DNA from: Xanthobacteraceae bacterium
Lineage (GTDB): Bacteria > Pseudomonadota > Alphaproteobacteria > Rhizobiales > Xanthobacteraceae
DNA: 5,187 nucleotides
Direction of reading: 5' to 3'
NCBI GenBank assembly: GCA_030044035.1
Contig: JASHWN010000436.1
Span: 1 to 5,187, forward strand
In this document: positions 1 through 5,102 of the stretch, piece after piece
Layout of the letters: each line of letters begins with the position of its first letter
Position numbering within the stretch: the first letter of the stretch is position 1
Position numbers and translations under genes: made by a program
Notes under the pieces: model-generated
What the model saw: only the letters and a program-made list of their open reading frames with translations
Told to the model about the DNA's origin: nothing
The model's database searches: none

Positions 1-5
1 CCCTT

Positions 6-86
6 GCGAATGGCGAGTGGCGAATAGCGAATAGCGAATAGATTAGATACCCATTCGCTATTCGCCATTCGCTATTCGCTACTCCA
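6..86. repeat. Inverted array of the heptamer GCGAATA / TATTCGC
   Basis: Five direct heptamers run from 6 to 40 (GCGAATG, GCGAGTG, then GCGAATA three times). After a short spacer, four reverse-complement heptamers run from 52 to 79 (CATTCGC, TATTCGC, CATTCGC, TATTCGC), with a decayed fifth at 80-86. Folded as RNA, 15-41 pairs with 58-84: 25 of 27 positions are Watson-Crick, one is a G-U wobble and one is a mismatch, around a 16-nt loop. The right arm contains the TAG stop (79-81, minus strand) of the binding-protein gene, so the repeat lies directly at its 3' end and could act as a 3' stem-loop that stabilises or terminates the transcript. No U-tract follows, so it is not a classic intrinsic terminator. 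It resembles dispersed REP-like palindromic elements, but copy number cannot be judged from one window. Confidence 0.85.
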
Positions 87-1038
87 GCTTGATCTTCGCC
101 GCCGCGATCACCGGCTTCCAGCGCGCGATGTCGGCGTCGATGCGGGCGCGGAAGTCGGCGGGCGTGTCGGGGATCGGCTCCATCAATTGCGCCGAAAGCT
201 TTTGCCGCACCGTCGGCGAGGTGATGGCTTCGCGCACCAAATGATTGATGCGCTCGACCATGGCTTCGGGAATGCCGGCCGGCGCGATCAGGCCCATCCA
301 GGCGTCGGCCTCGACGTCGATGCCGGATTCTTTGAGCGTCGGCACGCCCGGCAGCAGCGCGGAGCGTTGCGCGGTGGTGATGGCAAGGAGCTTGATGGCG
401 CCGCTGTTAAGCTGCGGCGTGATCGAGATCGCTGGCAGGCAGACCATTTGCACCTCGTTGCGCAGCAACGCGGTCACCGCCTGCGGCGACGACGCATAAG
501 GCACGTGGACCAGCTTGGTGCCGCGCTTGAGCGCGATCGCCTCCATGGCGAGATGCGACAGCGAGCCGGTGCCGATCGAGCCGAAATTGTACTTGCCGGG
601 ATTGCGGCCGATGAGATCGAGCAGTGCCGGCACGCTGTCGACGTTGAGGCTCGCATTGACCGCAAGCGCGCTCGGCTGCGTCACCAGCATGGTGATGAAC
701 GACAGATCCTTTTTCGGGTCGTAGGGCAGGTGGGCGAACAACAGCGTGTTGATGGCGAGCGGGCCGCCGATGCTGACCCCGATGGTGGCGCCGTCGGGCG
801 CCGCCTTGGCCACCGCATCGGTGCCGGTATTGCCGCTCGCGCCCGGCTTGTTCTCGACGATGACGGTCTGCCCGGTCTGCTTCTGCAGGCCGTCGGCGAT
901 AAGCCGCGCCACCACGTCAGGCGTCGCGCCGGCGGCGAACGGCACGATGATGCGCACGGTTTTGCTCGGCCATTGCTGGGCGAAAGCGCCCAGCGTGCCG
1001 AACAGGAGGGCGACGATCGTCGCGATGCATCGTTTCAT
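79..1038 (-). CDS. Tripartite tricarboxylate transporter (Bug/TctC) periplasmic solute-binding protein
   Basis: Encodes 319 aa, the usual size of Bug-family extracytoplasmic binding proteins, which capture carboxylates or other small polar molecules for a TctA/TctB-type permease. Residues 1-20 form a signal peptide (MKR, hydrophobic core, cleavage after AFA, mature N-terminus QQWPSK). Family signatures in order: VRIIVPFAAG (28-37), VIVENKPGASG (59-69), AAPDG (79-83), LPYDPKKDL (104-112), GTGSLSHLA (156-164), HVPYASSPQAV (178-188), LLPGVPTLKESG (228-239) and WMGLIAPAGIP (247-257). The reading frame is open 41 codons further upstream, but the Met at 1038 begins a proper signal peptide and has GGAG seven bases before it. 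No permease subunits lie in the window, so this is either an orphan binding protein or it uses a permease encoded elsewhere. It is divergent from a carboxylate lyase gene, which hints at a shared substrate. The ligand cannot be read from sequence. The stop codon falls inside the flanking heptamer repeat, but the C-terminus (AAKIKLE) looks complete. Confidence 0.93.
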   Translation of the reverse strand: MKRCIATIVALLFGTLGAFAQQWPSKTVRIIVPFAAGATPDVVARLIADGLQKQTGQTVIVENKPGASGNTGTDAVAKAAPDGATIGVSIGGPLAINTLLFAHLPYDPKKDLSFITMLVTQPSALAVNASLNVDSVPALLDLIGRNPGKYNFGSIGTGSLSHLAMEAIALKRGTKLVHVPYASSPQAVTALLRNEVQMVCLPAISITPQLNSGAIKLLAITTAQRSALLPGVPTLKESGIDVEADAWMGLIAPAGIPEAMVERINHLVREAITSPTVRQKLSAQLMEPIPDTPADFRARIDADIARWKPVIAAAKIKLE

Positions 1039-1045
1039 CAAGCGG

Positions 1046-1049
1046 CTCC
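1046..1049 (-). promoter_or_regulatory. Ribosome binding site of the Bug-family gene
   Basis: CTCC on the plus strand reads GGAG on the minus strand and ends 7 nt before the ATG at 1038-1036. It supports that Met, which begins the signal peptide, over upstream in-frame starts that would put 41 non-conserved residues before the signal peptide. Confidence 0.6.
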
Positions 1050-1058
1050 GGCTTCCCC

Positions 1059-1070
1059 CTGGCGCGCCAG
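1059..1070. promoter_or_regulatory. Perfect 12-bp palindrome in a divergent intergenic region (candidate operator)
   Basis: CTGGCGCGCCAG is a perfect palindrome inside the 67-bp gap between the divergently transcribed binding-protein and lyase genes. A dyad here could bind a dimeric regulator controlling both genes. On the plus strand TATCAT (1075-1080) resembles a -10 box, but the matching -35 position (CTTCCC, 1052-1057) is poor. In GC-rich DNA a GC-only palindrome can arise by chance, and no regulator gene is visible nearby, so the operator role is inference. Confidence 0.3.
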
Positions 1071-1097
1071 CACGTATCATGGCGGGCGAAAGGTGCG

Positions 1098-1105
1098 AAG
1101 GGGAG
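1098..1105 (+). promoter_or_regulatory. Shine-Dalgarno-like purine run before the lyase gene
   Basis: AAGGGGAG directly touches the ATG at 1106, which is too close for normal initiation there. Its GGAG lies 9 nt before an in-frame GTG at 1115, a better spacing. The true start may therefore be GTG 1115, giving a protein three residues shorter. Confidence 0.45.
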
Positions 1106-1975
1106 ATGCAAGCCGTGCGCGCCACGACCAAGTTGCGGGAGATTTTGCAGTCGGGCCGCATCGCGGTGGCGCCCGGCGCGTTCGACGGCCTGTCGGCGCG
1201 GCTCGTCGCGCAGGCCGGATTCCCGGCGGTCTATGCCAGCGGCGGCGCCATCGCGCGCTCGGCCGGCCTGCCCGACCTCGGCCTCATCCCGGTCGATGCG
1301 ATTGTCGAGCGGCTCGCCTCGATGGTCGACGTCGTCGACATTCCGGTGATCGCCGATGCCGACACCGGCTACGGCAACGCGCTCAATGCGCAAGCGGCGG
1401 CGCGCGCTTTCGAACGCGCCGGCGTCGCCGCGTTCCATCTCGAGGACCAGACGTTCCCGAAAAAATGCGGGCACTACGACGACAAGGGCGTCGTGCCGGT
1501 GGCCGAGATGGTGGCGAAGCTCAAAGCCGTGCGCGACGCGTTGCACGACTCCGATTTCGTAGTCATCGCGCGCACCGATGCGCTCGCGGTCGAGGGATTT
1601 GACGCGGCGCTGGCGCGGGCATCGGCTTACCTCGAAGCCGGCGCCGACATGATCTTCGTCGAGGCGCCGACCTCGGAGGCCGAGATCGCCGACATCGCCC
1701 GCCGCCTGCCGGGACTCAAACTCATCAACATGTTCGCCGGCGGCAAGACGCCGCTCGTCCCGGTGCCGCGGCTCGAAGCGCTCGGCTATCACGTCGTCAT
1801 CATCCCGAGCGACACCCAGCGCGCCGCCATCAAGGCCATGCAGCGCGTGCTCGCGGCCATCGCCCGCGACGGCAGCGCCGCCGCCATGGCGGCCGACATG
1901 GCGTCGTTCAAGGAGCGCGAGCTGTTGGTCGATACCGCCGGCTATCTGGACCTCGGCCGGCGCTATGCGTCCTGA
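1106..1975 (+). CDS. Isocitrate lyase/PEP mutase superfamily carboxylate lyase (2-methylisocitrate lyase-like)
   Basis: Encodes 289 aa, a single alpha/beta-barrel enzyme of the ICL/PEPM superfamily, about the length of PrpB-type short lyases. Visible motifs: VAPGAFDGLSARL (21-33); SGG (45-47) as in PrpB substrate binding, then GLPDLGL (54-60); the Mg-binding segment ADADTGYGN (83-91); HLEDQ (111-115); the catalytic loop KKCGH (119-123); ARTDALAVEG (155-164); VEAPT (185-189); and NMFAGGKTPL (208-217). The Cys in KKCGH is the general acid/base of lyases in this family and is absent from true phosphonomutases, so C-C bond cleavage of a 2-hydroxy- or methyl-substituted di- or tricarboxylate is the best guess. 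It lacks the KRCGHR form and the NITEFG segment typical of PrpB, so calling it prpB would be unsafe. 2,3-dimethylmalate lyase-like or oxaloacetate-type activity remains possible. The start is ambiguous: ATG 1079, ATG 1106 or GTG 1115. Homology begins at about residue 8, so all are compatible; 1079 overlaps a possible -10 box. It is divergent from a carboxylate-type binding protein. Confidence 0.9.
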   Translation: MQAVRATTKLREILQSGRIAVAPGAFDGLSARLVAQAGFPAVYASGGAIARSAGLPDLGLIPVDAIVERLASMVDVVDIPVIADADTGYGNALNAQAAARAFERAGVAAFHLEDQTFPKKCGHYDDKGVVPVAEMVAKLKAVRDALHDSDFVVIARTDALAVEGFDAALARASAYLEAGADMIFVEAPTSEAEIADIARRLPGLKLINMFAGGKTPLVPVPRLEALGYHVVIIPSDTQRAAIKAMQRVLAAIARDGSAAAMAADMASFKERELLVDTAGYLDLGRRYAS

Positions 1976-1979
1976 AGCC

Positions 1980-2041
1980 AGACCGCGATTGACAAGCCAG
2001 GGCCGGGCGCCATGATCCCGCCCCGGCCAGAGCGGCGGTCT
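1980..2041 (+). terminator. Nested GC-rich hairpin after the lyase gene (candidate terminator)
   Basis: Five bases after the lyase stop codon, AGACCGC (1980-1986) is the exact reverse complement of GCGGTCT (2035-2041). Inside it, GGCCGGG (2001-2007) pairs with CCCGGCC (2022-2028) around a 14-nt loop. The two stems can form together. There is no run of T after either stem, so it does not meet the usual intrinsic-terminator pattern. It could be a Rho-linked 3' structure or a processing barrier. Confidence 0.35.
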
Positions 2042-2071
2042 TCATGGTGTCGCGCAGTCTGATCCGTATGT

Positions 2072-2105
2072 TGTGAGTGGTAGCTGACTGTGAGTGGTAG
2101 CTGAC
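2072..2105 (+). repeat. Perfect 17-bp tandem duplication ending at the NnrU start codon
   Basis: The 17-mer TGTGAGTGGTAGCTGAC occurs at 2072-2088 and again, with no spacer and no mismatch, at 2089-2105. The ATG of the next gene begins at 2106. The second copy occupies the place where a Shine-Dalgarno sequence would be; the unit offers only weak candidates (GAG, GGT). The unit is not a multiple of three. A TGA (2091-2093) inside it closes the frame upstream, leaving an in-frame GTG at 2094 as the only alternative upstream start. Confidence 0.9.
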
Positions 2106-2708
2106 ATGGGCCTTGCCCTCGAAATCCTCGGGCTGGTTGTTTTTCTCGGCGCGCATGTGTTCGTCACCATGCGCGACCGGCGCGCCGCGCTGATCAAGGC
2201 GCTCGGCTTAGGCCCGTACCGCGGCCTGTTCTCGCTCGTTTCGATCATCGGCATCGTTCTTCTCGGCTACGGCTTTGCCCGCTACCGGGCCGAGGGGCCG
2301 ATCATGATTTGGTATCCGCCGGGCTGGACGCGCCAGATCGTGGTAGCGCTGATGTGGCCGGCCGGCATCCTGGTGGTCGCCGCTTATATCCGCGGCAACA
2401 TCGCGCTGGTGCTCAAGCATCCGATGCTGATCGGGGTCAAAACCTGGGCGGCCGCGCATCTGTGTGCCAACGGCGATCTCGGCGGCATCATCCTGTTCGG
2501 CGCGGCGCTGCTGTGGGCCGGTTACGACCGAGCGACCTTGAAACGCCGCACCGATCCGGGCGCGCCGCCGATTCCGGTGGGCGGCACCAGGAACGACATC
2601 ATCGCCATCGTAGTCGGCACCATCCTTTATCTGGCGCTCGGCTTTCTGTTTCATCCGTTGGTCATCGGCCTGCCGGCGTTCGGCACGCCCGCGCTCGGGC
2701 ATTTCTAG
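2106..2708 (+). CDS. NnrU-family integral membrane protein
   Basis: Encodes 200 aa with about five hydrophobic segments (roughly residues 3-21, 43-60, 76-95, 112-139 and 165-187), so it resides in the cytoplasmic membrane. It matches the NnrU family, first named from nitric oxide/nitrite reduction gene regions in Rhodobacter and homologous to the plant heme protein 15-cis-zeta-carotene isomerase (Z-ISO). Family features present are the N-terminal LGAHVFVT (His17) and the motif [21 protein letters not shown] (104-124), whose His105 and His118 correspond to the conserved RHP and AH histidines of Z-ISO/NnrU. This makes heme binding plausible, but it is inference. No denitrification or carotenoid genes are nearby, so a role in either is not supported here. 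The Met at 2106 is preferred over GTG 2094 because it immediately begins the first membrane helix; the ribosome site is weak. The stop codon is two bases before panB, suggesting one transcript and coupled translation. The family name is sure; the function is not. Confidence 0.88.
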   Translation: MGLALEILGLVVFLGAHVFVTMRDRRAALIKALGLGPYRGLFSLVSIIGIVLLGYGFARYRAEGPIMIWYPPGWTRQIVVALMWPAGILVVAAYIRGNIALVLKHPMLIGVKTWAAAHLCANGDLGGIILFGAALLWAGYDRATLKRRTDPGAPPIPVGGTRNDIIAIVVGTILYLALGFLFHPLVIGLPAFGTPALGHF

Positions 2709-2710
2709 CG

Positions 2711-3538
2711 ATGTCGGCGCAGCGCGACACGCGGCGGCTGACCGCGCCCGACATTCGCGCCCGCAAGGGCGGCGAGCCGATCGTGTGCCTGACCTCCTAT
2801 CACGCCCATACCGCGCGCATCGCCGACGCATATTGCGACGTCATCCTGGTCGGCGACTCGCTCGGCATGGTGATGCACGGGCTCGAAACCACGGTGCCGG
2901 TCACGCTCGACATGATGATCCTGCAGGGGCTCGCGGTGATGCGCGGCTCGGCGCGGGCGCTGGTCGTCGTTGACATGCCGTTCGGCTCCTATGAAGGCTC
3001 CAAGGAGCAGGCGTTCGCATCGGCGGCGCGGGTGATGAAGGAAACCGGCTGCGGCGCCATCAAGGTGGAGGGCGGCCGGCGTATGGCCGAGACGATCGCG
3101 TTCCTGGTCGAGCGCGGCGTGCCGGTGATGGGCCATGTCGGGCTCACCCCGCAGGCCATCAACACCATCGGCTCGTTCCGCGCGCAAGGGCGCGACGAGG
3201 CCGATTGGGCGCCGATCGAGGCCGACGCCCGGGCGGTGGCGGATGCCGGCGCCTTCGCGATGGTGATCGAGGCGGTTGCCGAGCCGCTCGGCCGCCGTAT
3301 CACCGGGCAGGTGGCGATCCCCACCATCGGTATCGGCGCCAGCGTCGCCTGCGACGGCCAAATCCTGGTGCTCGAGGACATGCTCGGCCTGTCGCCGCGG
3401 GTGCCCAAATTCGTCAAGCGCTTCGGCGACCTTGGCCCGTCGATCGAGCGGGCGGTGAAGACCTACGCCGAGGAGGTGCGAGCGCGCCGATTTCCCGGGC
3501 CGGAGAACGTTTACCCGATGCGAACCAAAAAGCCTTAA
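2711..3538 (+). CDS. panB: 3-methyl-2-oxobutanoate hydroxymethyltransferase (ketopantoate hydroxymethyltransferase)
   Basis: Encodes 275 aa, full length for PanB, a cytoplasmic enzyme that transfers a one-carbon unit from 5,10-methylenetetrahydrofolate to 2-oxoisovalerate to make ketopantoate, the first committed step to pantothenate and CoA. Diagnostic motifs in order: [15 protein letters not shown] (26-40), [12 protein letters not shown] (46-57) with metal ligand Asp49, [12 protein letters not shown] (86-97) with metal ligand Asp88, AIKVEGG (116-122) with Glu120, GHVGLTPQ (141-148), MVIEAVAE (184-191) with the catalytic-type Glu187, IGIGAS (206-211), and [14 protein letters not shown] (214-227). 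All key residues are present, so it should be active. Translation probably couples to the upstream NnrU gene two bases away, since no strong Shine-Dalgarno is present (GGGC at 2697-2700 is the best). The usual partner panC is not in the window. Whether a second panB exists elsewhere cannot be seen. Confidence 0.97.
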   Translation: MSAQRDTRRLTAPDIRARKGGEPIVCLTSYHAHTARIADAYCDVILVGDSLGMVMHGLETTVPVTLDMMILQGLAVMRGSARALVVVDMPFGSYEGSKEQAFASAARVMKETGCGAIKVEGGRRMAETIAFLVERGVPVMGHVGLTPQAINTIGSFRAQGRDEADWAPIEADARAVADAGAFAMVIEAVAEPLGRRITGQVAIPTIGIGASVACDGQILVLEDMLGLSPRVPKFVKRFGDLGPSIERAVKTYAEEVRARRFPGPENVYPMRTKKP

Positions 3539-3567
3539 GTTCCGCCGCGCAAAAGCAGTTTTGGTTC
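3522..3567 (+). other. 9-bp inverted repeat spanning the panB stop codon
   Basis: GAACCAAAA (3522-3530), inside the last codons of panB, is the exact reverse complement of TTTTGGTTC (3559-3567). The 28-nt loop holds the TAA stop (3536-3538). The stem is AU-rich and the loop long, so it is a weak terminator candidate. It could also be a small dyad for protein binding or chance. Confidence 0.3.
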
Positions 3568-3776
3568 AAGCCTTTGCTCAATCGTCGCAGGTTGGCCGGC
3601 GGCCTTTGCCTTGCTGGCGCCACATCATTAAGTTAGCGGCTGCGAGGGGTTTCCACGCGTAAGCGTTGGAATTTCCTTGGACTTTGTCCGTCGACGCCGC
3701 GGCAAAGTGCGTTCGGACGGAGTGCGGCCGGATAAGTAATCCCGGCGATGCAGACGAGGAACTGGGGTCGGATTTC
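3539..3776 (+). other. Intergenic leader between panB and the YfgM-like gene, with a hairpin at 3651-3671
   Basis: A 238-bp gap without a convincing gene. TTCCACGC (3651-3658) pairs with GCGTTGGAA (3663-3671) around a GTAA loop, with one bulged T. Further down, GGAC/GTCC (3679-3689) forms a small stem. The gap presumably holds the end of the panB transcript and the promoter and 5' leader of the next gene. Only weak sigma-70-like matches are seen (for example TTGCCT at 3606-3611), so no promoter is called. The frame of the downstream gene stays open back to an ATG at 3666, but that stretch (37 codons) looks non-coding: it has no family resemblance and no membrane or signal character. Confidence 0.4.
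3764..3768 (+). promoter_or_regulatory. Ribosome binding site supporting the GTG start of the YfgM-like gene
   Basis: GGGGT ends 8 nt before the GTG at 3777. It supports starting the protein at MTDIFQEVDEE, which matches the usual N-terminus of this alphaproteobacterial family, rather than at the upstream ATG 3666. Confidence 0.5.
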
Positions 3777-4430
3777 GTGACCGATATCTTTCAGGAAGTC
3801 GATGAGGAAGTCCGCCGCGAACAGCTGAAAAAGCTGTGGGAGCGCTACGGCAATCTGCTCATCGCCCTTTGCGTTCTCATCGTCGCCGGCGTCGGCTCTT
3901 GGCAGGGCTACAATTATTGGCAGGCCAAGAAGGCCGGTGAAACCGGCGCCGCGTTCGAGCAGGCGGCGATCCTCGCCGAAAGCGGCAAGCACAAGGACGC
4001 CGAGGCGGCGTTCGCCAAGATCGCAACCGACGGCACGGCAGGCTATCGCGTGCTGGCGCGCTTGCGCGAGGCCGCGGAACTGGCGTCGACCGACAAGACT
4101 GCCGCAATCAATGCGTATGACGCGCTGGCTGCCGACAAGTCGGTCGGTCAGCCGATGCAGGATCTCGCTGCGGTGCGTGCCGGCTATCTGTTGGTCGATA
4201 CCGCGCCCTATTCGCAAATGCTGACCCGGCTTGAACCGCTGACCGCGTCGGATCGCACATTTCGACATAGCGCGCGCGAATTGTTGGCGCTGTCGGCGTG
4301 GAAGGCCGGCGATGCGACCGCGGCGCGCAAGTGGACCGACATGATGATGGCCGATCCGGCAACTCCGGCGGGAACGCGCAGCCGCGCCGAGATTTTGAGC
4401 GAGCTGATCGCCGCGAACGGCAAGAGCTGA
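3777..4430 (+). CDS. YfgM-like, membrane-anchored TPR-type protein (TPR_21 family)
   Basis: Encodes 217 aa from a GTG start. Residues 1-25 are a charged cytoplasmic segment (TDIFQEVDEEVRREQLKKLW), followed by one transmembrane helix at about 27-45 (LLIALCVLIVAGVG) and then a helical, Ala-rich periplasmic domain. That domain has TPR-like helix pairs such as AAFEQAAILAESGKHKDAEAAF (58-79) and LLALSAWKAGDATAARKW (169-186). This is the architecture of E. coli YfgM (TPR_21/former DUF2133), an inner-membrane protein that associates with the SecYEG translocon and the chaperone PpiD. A role in handling exported proteins is therefore likely but inferred. The GTG start is chosen because MTDIF is the typical family N-terminus and GGGGT precedes it. 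The lipoprotein gene follows after 24 bp, so the two probably form one transcript. In E. coli yfgM is followed by bamB and der, which suggests the same class of envelope genes beyond the right edge. Confidence 0.87.
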   Translation: MTDIFQEVDEEVRREQLKKLWERYGNLLIALCVLIVAGVGSWQGYNYWQAKKAGETGAAFEQAAILAESGKHKDAEAAFAKIATDGTAGYRVLARLREAAELASTDKTAAINAYDALAADKSVGQPMQDLAAVRAGYLLVDTAPYSQMLTRLEPLTASDRTFRHSARELLALSAWKAGDATAARKWTDMMMADPATPAGTRSRAEILSELIAANGKS

Positions 4431-4450
4431 CAAGAGCCGACAAGAGCGCA
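4421..4450 (+). repeat. Three 10-bp-spaced CAAGAGC units across a gene junction
   Basis: CAAGAGC occurs at 4421, 4431 and 4441, exactly 10 bp apart, in units CAAGAGCTGA, CAAGAGCCGA and CAAGAGCGCA. The first carries the TGA stop of the YfgM-like gene. The third supplies AAGAG 8 nt before the lipoprotein ATG, the only Shine-Dalgarno-like element there. It looks like a small tandem duplication that extended the junction. Confidence 0.75.
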
Positions 4451-4454
4451 ACGC

Positions 4455-5102
4455 ATGGCGCAACGTCATCCTCTCTCCTGGGTTCGCACCGGTTCAGTGC
4501 TGGCGCTCGCGGTGATGCTGGCGGCGTGCACCAAGGGCGGTCAGTTCGACCCGACCACGCTCCTTGACAACGACATGTTCAATTCCAAGAAACCGCTGCA
4601 AGGCCAGCGCGAGCCGGTGTTCCCGAGCGGCGTGCCGGGCGCAAGCACCGGCATTCCGGCCGACCTCTACAAGGGCTATCAGCCGCCGCCCGATCAGGCC
4701 GCCGACAACGGCGCGGGTGCCGGCGCTGCGGCCGCTGCGCCGGACAACGCGCCGCCCAAGCCGGAGCCCGAGGCGAAAGCCAAGCCGAAACCGAAACCAA
4801 AGCCCAAGGTCGCGAGCGCGCCGGCCAAACCGCACACGACAATCAACGTTGGACTGAGCAAGAAGCCGAAGCCTGCCGAGCAGGAGCAAGTGCAACAGCC
4901 GCAAGCGCCCGAGGCCGCGCAGACGGCATGGCCCAATCCCGCGCCGGCTGCGCAACCTGCGCAAGCTGTACAATCGCGTTGGCCGGCGGCGCCGCAGACC
5001 GCCTGGCCGTCGCCGCAACAGGCCGCGCCGGCGCAACAGGCGGCCCAGCCCTCGCAATCGGCTTGGCCCAATCCGACCGGAGCCGCGCCCTCGGCGCAGT
5101 GA
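4455..5102 (+). CDS. Proline/alanine-rich lipoprotein with Lys-Pro stretch and Trp-Pro repeats, function unknown
   Basis: Encodes 215 aa. Residues 1-24 are a lipoprotein signal peptide (RTGSVLALAVMLAA) ending in the lipobox LAAC with Cys25 as the lipidated residue; Thr-Lys follows, so outer-membrane sorting is plausible. Residues 31-78 form the only compact-looking part (FDPTTLLDNDMF, KKPLQG, PVFPSGVPG, IPADLYKGYQPPP). From memory, a similar segment occurs in short Hyphomicrobiales lipoproteins of unknown function. The rest is low complexity: Ala-rich 82-95, then PKPEPEAKAKPKPKPKPK (101-118), which resembles the periplasm-spanning Pro-rich part of TonB. A Gln/Ala/Pro tail follows with four Trp-Pro motifs at Trp159, 176, 184 and 204 (TAWPNP, SRWPAAP, TAWPSP, SAWPNP). 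There is no catalytic motif. It probably shares a transcript with the YfgM-like gene 24 bp upstream, pointing to an envelope role. Codon use and GC content fit the neighbours, so no sign of transfer. Confidence 0.85.
   Translation: MAQRHPLSWVRTGSVLALAVMLAACTKGGQFDPTTLLDNDMFNSKKPLQGQREPVFPSGVPGASTGIPADLYKGYQPPPDQAADNGAGAGAAAAAPDNAPPKPEPEAKAKPKPKPKPKVASAPAKPHTTINVGLSKKPKPAEQEQVQQPQAPEAAQTAWPNPAPAAQPAQAVQSRWPAAPQTAWPSPQQAAPAQQAAQPSQSAWPNPTGAAPSAQ

Noticed and set aside
6..86. CRISPR array
   Set aside because: The units are 7 bp, contiguous without spacers and arranged as an inverted pair, which is not CRISPR architecture.
1079..1105. ATG at 1079 as start of the lyase
   Set aside because: No Shine-Dalgarno precedes it, the added residues (MAGERCEGE) are not family-like, and it overlaps the best -10-like box.
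187..1602. Long plus-strand open frame (471 codons) overlapping the binding protein and the lyase
   Set aside because: Its translation is Arg/Ala/Gly-rich without any family motif, and it lies antisense or out of frame to two genes with clear homology. It is an open frame produced by high GC.
917..1792. Minus-strand open frame (291 codons) opposite the lyase gene
   Set aside because: The His/Arg/Asp-rich translation mirrors the lyase codons. It has no recognisable domain and no ribosome site.
3666..3776. Upstream in-frame extension (37 codons) of the YfgM-like protein from ATG 3666
   Set aside because: There is no family resemblance before MTDIF, the stretch contains hairpin sequence, and GTG 3777 has a suitable ribosome site.
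3633..4469. Minus-strand open frame opposite the YfgM-like gene (278 codons)
   Set aside because: An antisense shadow of a gene with a clear transmembrane and TPR-type layout; its own product is Arg-rich with no motif.
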